Below, piece by piece: positions 26,001 to 38,000 of a stretch of DNA of 64,000 nt. The stretch is from Branchiostoma belcheri (lineage: Eukaryota; Chordata; Leptocardii; Amphioxiformes; Branchiostomatidae). The stretch lies in contig NW_017804043.1 of assembly GCF_001625305.1 (NCBI RefSeq), positions 1,250,361-1,314,360 of the forward strand, given 5' to 3'. The position numbers and the translations under genes are program-made. Below the pieces are notes generated by a model. That model ran no database searches and was not told where the DNA came from. It saw only the letters and a list, made by a program, of their open reading frames with translations. Every line of letters starts with the position of its first letter. Within the stretch, counting starts at the first letter, position 1.

Positions 26001-29000
26001 GGCAGAACATGCTGCACCTGCGCAAAATTCGTAATGTATTGTACATAGCACTTCGACAGAAGGTCTCATATAAGGTCGTACTAGTCGTACTTCATATAAG
26101 GTCAACATCCCGTCTGTAGTTTCCATATGTTATGTCGGAAAAGATATCGTCTGCAACAGAAAAAATTCCAAATTGAATGCAACGTTGACCAAAAATCCAC
26201 TGAAAACCGTGAAAATACAGGGCTCTGCGCAGGCGCAGTATGTTCTGCCGACGTGCTTCCAGTAGTATAAGAGCACGTTGGCAGAACGTTCTGCGCCTGC
26301 GCAGAACCCTGTATTTTCGCATTTTTCGTTGGGTTTTTGGTCAACGTTGCATCACCATTTTTCCTGTTGCAGAGGATATTCTTTCCAACATGACATTTGG
26401 CCATTGGAAACTACTGTCGAAATGCTAACCTTATATGAGCGAATACAACCTTATATGAGACATTCTACCGAAATGCTATGTACAATACATTACGGGTTTC
26501 GCGCAGGTGCAGTACGTTCTGCCGACGTGCTTAGTATAAGAGTATGAATTTCCTATGAGCTTCCCAGAGTGTCCCACATGTATGGCTTCAAAGTGGTCCC
26601 AGCTTGACCTCTATTAACCCCTACCTGTGGGAGAGAGTGTTCAGGAAAGGGGCCATTTGTAATGCACACTGGTACCTGTGGGTGGACACACATGAACATG
26701 TATTCTGCACACTCTAGGGTTAGGGGGCAGCCTAGACTGTGATCTTTCAGGGCAGTACTATAATCAGGTTTGGCCATAGAAACCTATGGTTAATGTCTCA
26801 TTCATGTTTTTCGATACATTAAGAACCATGCATTAATGAATGTCTAGATCATCATATATCAAAACTAAAAGTTCTGCTGCAGTACAAAGGAAAGCCACCA
26901 GGGGGCCCAAAATCTAATCATTTCTAGGTCTCATCAAGACCTACCCACCCACCAAGTTTCATGACAATGCATCCACGGCTTCTTGAGTTATGCTGTCCGC
27001 AGACAGACAAGTTTAAACTCTACAACTGACTGTAGTTTGACAGTATCTCGTTTTTTGTCTTACCTCTCTCGCTGGCATCATCCACAAGAATGATCTCCTC
27101 CAGATAGTCGCGAGGCGTTCTGTTGATGATGCTGTGTACGGACCGCAGCAGAGTGCACCACGCCTCGTTGTGGAACACGATCACCACGCTCATGCGCGGC
27201 AGCTCCTTGGGGTACGTCTTACTTTTACACCTGCAGGAAGAAACAAAAAGGAACGTGAAAAAAAGATTCAAAGAAATAATGTTGTATCTGTCTCTGAACA
27301 TTCCAATATATTAGATGGACACTGTTGTGCCTGGCCCTGATACTGAAAATATTCACAATCACCACGCTCATACAAGGCAGCTCCTTGGGGTACGTCTTAC
27401 TTTTACACCTGCAAGATAGAACAAGACTGGCAATGAAAACATACATTGCCATGGCGACGGTGGTTGATGTTAGGGTTATTGTTTGCATGGCACTGCCATC
27501 ATTTCATGATTTTGAGGAAGACAGATAAAGTGCACTCCTGCACAGATAGAGTGTATAGTGAACGAGCCCCGGGGTCACAGAAAGTAGGGCCATCCGTGGC
27601 AGACAGGTCTTCTGGTACCGGTCTTCCCAAGGGTTTCCAGGAATGTGGACATAGATGTGGGTCAGAGAAATTCTGTAGACATTCCATTCCTCTGGACAAA
27701 ATGCCTGTACCATTCCTAGAATTCTTGCAAACTGCACACAATACTGTACCATTAGGCTCCTCCCCGAGACGTCGCCAAAAAAGAGAACCCACCACAAACA
27801 TGAGAGCACTTTATAGCTTTGCCTTTCATGTGAGTTGGCTCTAACAGCTCAGCCTGTCCTTGGTGCTGAATGACATCCACATATTTAACACTGATGGTCA
27901 CTGAAAACACTGAAAGCATCTTCCTGACCACTACAGATCATTTACAGTTCCCACAGCTTTGCCTTTCATGTGAGTTGGCTCTAGCAGCTTAGCCTGTCCT
28001 TGGTGCTGAATGACATCCACATATTTAACACTGATGGTCACTGAAAACACTGAAAGCATCTTCCTGACCACTACAGATCACTTACAGTTCCCACAGCTTT
28101 GCCTTTCATGTGAGTTGGCTCTAGCAGCTTTGCCTGTCCTTGGTGCTGAATCACATCCACATAGTTAACACTAATGGTTTTTCCTGGTATCTCAAAACTA
28201 TCATACCTGGCCTTAGTACTGAAGTATCATATTATGATGTACAGTTGTATCTGGCCTTAGTACTGAAAACATCCAGAGAAATGATGTTGTATATGTCTCT
28301 AAACATTCCAATATATGAGGCTGTGTTGTGTCTGTCCCTGGTACTGAAAATGTTCACATGTATCAAACACTATAATTGTATCTGTCCGTGGTACTGAAAC
28401 AGTCACACAGACACTGTTGTATCTGTCCCTGGTACTGAAAATATTTCATGTACAGGGCTTGAAATTGGGTGCACAAAAAATTTCTTGGGTGCACCATATC
28501 AGCAAAAATGTACTGAAACTATGATTTTATTATTTTTCTGACACTTACACAATATATGTGTTATGAATATGCTGCATATCTTTACACACGTAAAGGTATG
28601 GTGTAAAATATAATAAACTTCTAAGATTTGCTGTATCTCGTCCTCACCCTTCCATCCTGACATCAGGTAAGGTCCTGTTGAGAGCGATCATCTCGCAGGC
28701 TAAAGTTACCCTTACTCACAATTATCACCCCACTTCGGATCCCTTTTGAGGATTTGGCAAGAAAACAATATATTTCATCCCTACCAAGGTATGGTGTAAA
28801 ATATTAGTTGAATCTGTTCCTCACCCTTCCATCCTGACATCAGGTAACGTCCTGTTGAGAGCGATCATCTCGCAGGCCATCAGATTAAACTGGTTGATCT
28901 TGAACTTCTCGTTCTTCTCCTTCTCCTTCTCCTTGGGGATGATCACAGCCTTCCCCATCTCTCCAGGGCCGTCTGGAACACTGCTCTTGGCTGGAGGGGC

Positions 29001-32000
29001 AAGAAAAAAATCTGGCTTATCTTTTTTGGAATAAAAATGTAATATTAGTACATCAGTGTTGGAAATATCCATTCTGCAGTCTGCATTTTACAGAGACATT
29101 TTCAATATTGCAAAAGAAAAATTAAGCAAACTGCAATTTTGTAAAAACAGTAAGAAGGGCTGCTAAGTTACTACTGTGAGCTTAGCAACTCTTAGCAGTG
29201 TGGTTGTTGAAGTGGTCAGTGGCCAGGCAGCTTTCCAAGAAATAGGCCACAAAGAGCCTTGCGTTTTGTGTTTTCTTGTGTCTGTTTAGTATGTACAGTA
29301 GTTAGGGATAGGTGAAGCTTGGCAAACGATGATTAAATCATAACAAACCTTTATTAGCAGCTGCTCGTGTGTGTGGTGTTATTTTATGCAGCCCTTTCAC
29401 CTTACCACCCATAGTGTCCATGTGCGAGTGTGCATGTACGTGTGCAAGGATTGGAGTCCTGTGGTGCAGGTGTGCATGAATGGGTGCAGTTGTATCTTTA
29501 TGTACTTGTTGTTGTCCCAGACTTGTGTCATTTTCGCCTGTAAATAGTAAATTTAAATCATGACAACAACAACAAAAAAAACAGTTCTACTGCAGTACCA
29601 AGGAAAGCTGTCAGGAGGCCCCAAATGCAAACCAACCTTTTGTCTTTCCAAGACCTACGTATACCCTCCTACCAAATATCATTACATTCCATCTACAGCT
29701 TCTTAAGTTAATAAATTAATATGCAGGCCTGAAAAGGTGGAAACACAAACATTCAGACACACACACAAAACAATACCTCCACTTTTCACAGGGGTTATAA
29801 TAGTAAAGTAAATTTCCCCACACCAGAAAACAGTTACTCAAGCAACTGGATATGATTTTGGAATTTTAAATTTCCACACCACCTCCAACCATCACTCTTA
29901 CACGTTTTCATTTTGGCTGGACTGATGACAAAAATCGGGTGAGCATCTTTCTCCGAGTCCTGAGTTCTAAATCACAGCCAAGCAATTTGCCCCAGAAATT
30001 GGATGCAAGACCCAGAAGGGTGATTCTGAGACATGGAATTACGGACAGCACGCACACTTCCTGGTTAATCTCAGACAGATGAGAACGACTTTGCCGCCGG
30101 ATTGGTGTAAATCGTTCCCATTTAACAGACGCTGCTGCCATGATAATAAACGTGCTACCCAAATCAACCAGTCTAATTTCCGCTATAGGGGACCAGGGAA
30201 AAATGCACAACTAGACTAATTATTCAGAGATTATATTGAGAGATAATATTATGACAGATGAGAAAGACTTTTCTGCCAGATGGGTGTAAATCGTCCCCAT
30301 TTACCAGACGCTGCTGCCATAATAATAAACGTAAACGTGCTACGGACCCAAATCAACCAGTCTAATTTCCGCTATAGGGGACCAGGGAAAAATGCACAAC
30401 TAGACTAATAACTAGGTGTTGAGAGATAATATAATAATGACAGATGAGAAAGACTTTTGCGCCAGATTGGCGTAAATTGTCCCCACTTACCAGACGCTGC
30501 TGCCATAGTAATAAACGTGCTACCCAAATCAACCAGTCTAATTTCCGCTATAGGGGACCTGGGAAAAATGCACAACTAGACTAATTATTGAGAGATTATA
30601 TTGAGAGATAATATTATGACAGATGAAAAAGACTTTTGCGTTAGATTGGTGTAAATCATCCCCATTTACTAGCGACTGCTGCCATAATAATAAACGTGCT
30701 ACGTACCCAATTCAACCAGTCTAATTTCCGCTATAGGGGACCTGGGAAAAATGCACAACTAGACTAATTATTACATGTAGGTGTCGATAGACAATATAAT
30801 GATCCTAGCTCTACAATAGACTACATGTAGTTGTCGCCTAGCACTCTTATTCCATGTGAGGTTGCCAACTAATTCTAATTTTTCTTTGTATTTCAGGGCA
30901 TGTTGATTTGATTATATGGATGACATCCTCTGGGAACCCTAAAACTGATGCAGGCTAACCTGATTTTTTTTCCTCTGCAAAACTGCGGGTTGCTGATGTT
31001 TTTAAATCGTTGAAGGTTAGACATCTAGGTAATAAGATACGTCAAAAACAGTTACTCAAGAAACTGGATATGATTTTGGAAACGGTCAGTCGTTTCAGGT
31101 AGCATCCACTACCTTTTGTCACTGGAGACACTTGTGACACTGGAAAGTTGTCAGAAAGGCAAGTTTATAAGTCAGACGATTGATTGATATTAAAATTAGT
31201 AAATTAAAATTATTATTATAAAATTAGTAAAATTGGCAAATTTTTTGAAAGTCCAAAAGGAAACAATGTCTTTAGCTTTGCTCATGTATTTCTTCTGCAA
31301 AATGTCTCTGCAAAATGAAGACTGTAAAACCCATCAGAGAAAAAATTATACTCAATCATCCAAACCACTGCTGACATTCTACAAACTGCTATTAATATCC
31401 GTGTCCCTTTTGGGAGTGAAAATTGATTAGAAAAGCCACACCAACAGATTCCCTTTACAAAATCAGGGCTCGAAATTCATTTATGGGAATACTGTAGGCG
31501 CACTGGTGCACCCAACTTAAAAAATTGGGTGCACAAAAAAATTTAGGTATATAAGATAAACTATTATTTAAATAGAATGTGACCAAACACTCATGTTTCG
31601 TTTCTAAGGAAAAGTACTATAACATTATGCTTTTATCATTTTTCTTACACTTAGGTGTTAAGAATATGCTATATACTACTAGATACATTCAACATCTTTG
31701 CATAACTAAACCTATGAGTATAAAAACATTTGGGTGCACTCACAGGTGCAACCACAGAAAAAAATTGGGTGCACAGCTCCAAATTTGGGTGCACTAAGGC
31801 ACACATGCACCCAGTATTTCAAGCCCTAATATCCCTGTCCCTTTTGGGAGTGAAAATTGATTAGAAAAGCCACACCAACCATAACTCCACAAGATGTTTT
31901 TCCAAGTAGATATAATAACTCACTGTCTACTTCATTACCGAGCAGATACACAATATGTATCTTACAGGACGGCCTCATCATTTATCATTAACACCTGATA

Positions 32001-35000
32001 TTTCAAACATGCGGAGAATTTTATCTGGGCAATTAGGAAATAGCAGGGCCCAAAATAATAGTACTGGGTTCATATGCAGGTAAAATTGGTGCTGTGCAGG
32101 TATTTCTGCACTGGTCTATGTGCTGGGTACATTCGTATGTGCAGGTTAGTGCTGGTAAAATTGCCGGTATTTCTGATGAAAGAAAAGAAATATTGGCAAT
32201 GATATGATCCGTACTCCCTAAATTCTGAGTGGTGCAGGTAAAATTTGTCTGGTGCAGGTACAAATATAATTTTAAATGTATATACAGACGCTAAACCAGA
32301 TAGTGAGTGAGTGATATACAGAAAAAGTTCAAATTTCATGTTTACAAATTTGGATGTAGCATTGTATGTAGCAAACACACATTCCACCAGTGTAGCTGTG
32401 TCAATTCTACAGCCAAACATTCCATCAGCTCTGTTCTATAGAACAAACATCCGCCACAACCAGCCATGGCTAGCCGAATCACTATGGCAACAGGGGCGGG
32501 GCATGCCCATTGTGATAACAGGGGTGGCCTTATGTTTGTCCAGGCTGATGTATCAAGTGGCAGCTCTGATTGTTACTCTAGGAAACTTTCTAAACATTGA
32601 GAATTTAGAGGCAACCAAAGTGATTTTAGGGATTAAACTGGATTTTCCAGTCCTTTTCCTGATCCTTTTTCTTAATCAATCCCAGTACATACCATACTGA
32701 AATCTACGAGGAAAGAATGTGATGTAGGTGTCGAAAAAAAAGTTCCTTGCTTTCGTATCGTAGATATAGGCTAGTTCTACCAGTCCTACTATTATTGGTG
32801 GTACCATAGAATAAAGGTACTCCTCAAATAGCTTGTTTTTGGACCATTGGACTATTTGTAGTATAAAAATCAATATGCTAAGAAATGGCAGTAAATGTCA
32901 ATAATATATCAGACAGATTTCCTCATTCGGCCAATATATTGTTTTGCCACTAAGGTGCATGTCATCATGCACCCAGTATTTCCAGCCCTGGTAAAGTAGG
33001 ATTCATTTGGAGCTCAAAGCCCAAATATAATATTATGTAATCCAATAATATAATGATCAAAAACCATACTTATAATAGCGTTTTAATTGCAAGCTACTCA
33101 AAATACACTGCTGATATCCAAGATCATATAAAATAGGCTCAAACAAAAAAATCCTTCCAAAATAATTATCCGTCTCAATTCTTGAGATAAACCATGCTCT
33201 GCACTGACTGATGCAAAATTACAAATCTGTATAGCCGGTATAACCGCTCTTCGGCGTAACACACCAGCTTCTGTATCTGTATAGCCGGTATAACCGCTCT
33301 TCGGTGTAACAAACCAGCTTCTGTATCTGTATAGCCGGTATAACTGCCCTTCGGCGTAACACACCAGCTTCTGTATCTGTATAGCCGGTATAACCGCCCT
33401 TCGGCGTAACACACCAGCTCAGTGTCTGAGTCTAAGACCCTGTTCATACCAGACTTATATTTAGCGGTTTCAACCGGTTTTTCAAAAACCGGTTTTTATT
33501 TAACCTGGTGTGAACGCAAATTAACCGGTTTTTTAGGGGTTTAAATCCGATTTTGAAAAACCACCTCGGGAGGTGGTTTTTGAGGGGTTTTTGTGGGGTT
33601 TTTCCACCGAAAAACCTGGTCTGAACGCTAAGGGTTTATTAAACCGGTTTTTGAGTCAAAATTCCGGGGTCACGGGGTCAGCATCCTGACCGTGTGCAAC
33701 CTCCAAGCTTTTTTGATCGCGTTGTTTTGACCAATTTGAGTTCGTTTCCACTGTTTTTCCATGGTTTCTCTTCTGAGACGCTCCTGATACTTAGGTTTGG
33801 AGAGCAGGAGTCGCCGAATTCGAAAAAGCTGGGAGGGGGGGGGCTTGGGGGCGGCGAGGGCTCTACCGAAACAAAAATGTTGGAGGAGGCTGATTTCTTG
33901 AAGATAAAGGATCAGTGCCGCAGTAAGGTAAAAAAAAAAAAAACTGAAGACGGCATACAAGTAAGCAGGCCAAGGACAACAATCGGAAGAGCGGGAGGAA
34001 CGGTTATTCAAACTGCAGTCATGGCCGATTAATTGGATATTCACCGGACAGGATTTTTTCAAAACCGGTTATCAAAAGTCTGGTATGAACGCTAAGGGTT
34101 TTAGCCGGGTTTTTGAAAAACCGGTTGAAACCGCTAAATGTAAGTCTGGTATGAACAGGGTGTAACCGTCTTGAGTTGGAACTGAGTTGACAGGTGCATG
34201 TAGATTACATAGGCCAGGCATATTTCAGATGTACTTAATTAAAATGATATCAGATGCACAGTAAATTATCTGTAGTTTAGGCCAAGGAAAAAAATGATGT
34301 GTTTCTGAATCAGTCCTGGTAAAATAGGGTTGGTAGGTACATGGATTCTCTTTTTTTCGTTCTTTCCTTTTAAGATTTTAAATTAATAAAAATTTGCTGA
34401 AAGAAAAAATGCATTCATGACAGGAAAATGTATATTGTATAGTGTAAAGTGTATATAGTTTACTTTTGCCCAAACCTATGAAGTGTACAAGAAATTATGG
34501 ATTTGGTTTCAGTACAATTTTTAGTATGAATATTCTCCTAAATTCTGAGTACTGCAGGTAAAATTGGTCTGGTGTACATGTACATGTAGGTTAACATTTC
34601 CAGTGTCACCTACACCAGTTGTAGAGACATGTACATATTTTCCACCAGTTTCCAGTTTTTTTTCTAGAAAAATTTAGCATGAAGGAAAAGATTGCAAGCA
34701 TGGCAAGGGAGCAAAGCGACTTAGGGGGGATCTTTTTATGCGAGTAACACAGTTTGTAATGCTAGAATGCATTTTTGTACAGTTTATACATCTTTACTGG
34801 AAAAAGATCATTTTGAGAAAGACTAAATGGTGTGTAAGTACTAAGTAGCCACTTAGGGTTCAATCTAAAAATTGATATGGGGGAGCTGGCTGGTTACATG
34901 AGGGAGCAGTGCCCTTATTCCCCTGTTTATAAAACCCCCTGAGTTTCTGCATCTGTATTCAGCATTTGAATCCTGACCAGGACATAATTCAGCCCACATG

Positions 35001-38000
35001 TTGGCAAACCGTAATGCCTGACACCGTAGCGATAGCAGGGACACTCAGCATGGCTCCATGAATTTCATATCTACATCATCATACGCCGGGACTCAAGCCC
35101 CATAAACCTCTCAAAAGGGCACAGCGCATCAGTCCTTCTTTTGAGTTTTACGCAGCTTGAAGAAGACAGATCTTATACAGACACCTTGGAAGTCTCCGAG
35201 TGCTCGTTTTAGATAGTGGAAGGGCCTGTTAGCTACAACTAAACCATTACAAGACGGATCTATAGGGGATGCTTGAAGGAAGAGGTCAATCTGTTATCGT
35301 GAAGAGAATTTCAAGATTGCTGTTACCTCTGTAACGTTTATATTCTTCTTCCTTTAAAGGATTTATTCTTTATGTCAGGCATCCATGGCCCATATAAAAG
35401 AAAGCATACATGTACGTAAAATAGAAATACACATAATAACTTGGATGGAAATATTTGTCATAACAAAATAGCTGACAACTTTCGAATTGCATGTTTTTAA
35501 TTTATATCTATATTTCACATGATTTACTGAAGATAAATATTGCTACTGAAAATGCATTAAATGATATTTTAGACTTCATTTAGGGTTTGAAATTCAGAAT
35601 GATGTCGGATCGAAAATTTCATGGCGTTACCTGCAGTTGATTTAAAAAAAGGCTACCTGGTTCTGCCGTTCTTGCTTGGGTTGGTTGTGAAACGAGAAAC
35701 ACAACATTTTTTCTAGGCCATTTTACAAGGTGATAATAGGTATTGCTCTCGGCCAATGAACATGAACGTCAACCAGACAGTGTCCGCAATTAATATCCGC
35801 TACAGGCAAATCCTTTAAAAACTGCTGATCATTTACTTAAAAAAAAAAGTTAAATAGCCAGTCTTCATGTAGCCTTACATTTCGGCCAATTTACTGAAGA
35901 CAAAATATTGCTACTGAAAATGCATTAAAAATGACATTTTAGACTTCATTTAGGGTTTGAAATTCAGAATGATGTCATCAGATCAAAAATTTAATACTAC
36001 ACGTATAGCCTTGCCAGCAGTGGATCAAATAAACGGCTAGAGTCTGCAGGCTTTTGCTAGGGTTGGTCGTGTAACCGGAAAGATGTGGTACATTTTTTCT
36101 AGGACATTTTTACAAGGTGATAATAGGTATCGCTCTCGGCCAATGAACATGAAGTTCAACCAGACAGTGTCCGCAATTAATATCTGCTACAGGCAAATCC
36201 TTTAAAAACTGCTGATCATTTACTTAAAAACAAAAGTTAAATAGCCAGTCTTCGTGTAGCCTTACATTTCACCTAATTTACTGAAGATAAATATTGCTAC
36301 TGAAAATACATTAAAAATGACGTTTTAGACTTCAACAAGGGTTTGAAATTCAGAATAATGTCAGATCAAAAATTTCATGGTCTTACCAGCAGTCACTCAA
36401 AGGCTAGGGTTGGTGGGTTTTTGCTAGAGATGGCCGGAAACGCAGCATTTTTTTCAGGCCATTTTTACAAGGTGATAATAGGTATCGCTCTCGGCCAATG
36501 AACATGAAGTTCAACCAGACAGTGTCCGCAATTAATATCCGCTACAGGCAAATCCTTTCAAAGCTGCTGATCATTTACTTAATAGGCAGTCTTCACCGAG
36601 CCAGCCAGGCCCCCATAAAACCTCCATCCCTCTCGGGCAGAGACGTGGCACTAACGACAGCAAAATCTGTAATCAATTTTGGGAAATGACGCATCTCAAG
36701 ACTCAGCCCCTGCTCTCAATTGTAAAACGAACAATTACTAATGGCTCTAATAGGGTACATCGAAACGTGGAGGGGCACTGAGGGCTGATATTGACTCCGC
36801 TAAAAGGCAACCAGGAAAATGAGCGACTCTTCAAAATCAATACAATAGAGGAGAATATATATGACAAGAGCTACAGGGGTTGGGAAGAGTCAAAGGCCTT
36901 TAGGAAGGAGAAGTTCACTGGAGTCCCTTGGCAGATAAAGAGTAATTGGGTGCTGCTGTTTGAAAAGATTCGGCAAAGCGAAAGAGACGTGCTGGTTGAA
37001 GCAAGAGCTCAGCGGATAATTGTACATAATAAAGACCTTGCAGGGCTCGAAATCCTTTTTTTTTAGAAACAATCTTTGAGTGATTGTCATGATTTACGTC
37101 GGTGAAGGTTAGACATCCAGGTTATAAGATATGCCAAAAAACAGTTACTCAAGCAACTGGATATGATTTTGGAAATGGTGAGACATTTTAGGTAGCATCT
37201 ACTACCTTAGCAATCACTACAGCAGGGGGCTAGTCCACTGTAGTTGTGTGTGTTTTCATTCTCTTTCCCAAATGGGAAATGCTGAGCAGAGAAAGCAGTG
37301 TGTACCATTAATATTTTTAAAGTCTTTAGTACGGCTGGGGATCGAACCCACGACGTACCGAATGCAAGGCGAGCACTCTTCCCACTTAGCCATTGCACCA
37401 TTTGCTACTTAGTCATTCCAAGTTGTGAATTGCTTTTGGCAGTCTTTTCCGCTGAGCACACAGTACTTTATTACACCTTAAAGGTTCCAAGATTATATTG
37501 ATTCCCGAATCCCAATCCACTCTTAACTCCCTCATCCCTGTTCCTCCATTATCCTAACAGGAAAAATGATCCCAGGAAGAAAAGTTTGATTTCTTGTTAG
37601 GTAGAAATGGGTGACAAAGCAGTTTGTCGAGCATGGCTGACGTGAATAGAGTTATCGGAGATTCAGAGAGGCCTCGCAAGGCCTAGGAAGAAATGTTCTG
37701 TTTCCTGTTTCCTGACCAACCCTAGAAAAAAATGCCAACCCTAGACTTTTGTGGGTGGATCCCTGCAATGGACATTCATATTTTGAGCTGATCAACTATT
37801 TCTAGCTCCATGATCTGAGTGATGAAACCTGAGTGATGAAACGTTGTACAATCGGTTTTCCAACATTGGCATTGAAAATATAAGTTTCCTCATGCTAGTT
37901 TTACTTTGTTTGACTGTAATTTGTGTAAGATCAATCAAAAGAGATTGCCAAAGTCTAATAAAAAAAAAGAAGAAAAAAAGATAATCTTTACCTACCAACC

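Noticed and set aside
33670-34062. 130-residue minus frame as a Harbinger-associated protein
   Set aside because: It has low-complexity Phe and Leu tracts from a poly-A/T run and no Myb, MADF or DDE signature.
30073-36595. Intron tandem blocks as tandem duplicated coding exons
   Set aside because: No frame is open through the conserved cores in all copies and no paired splice sites bracket them.
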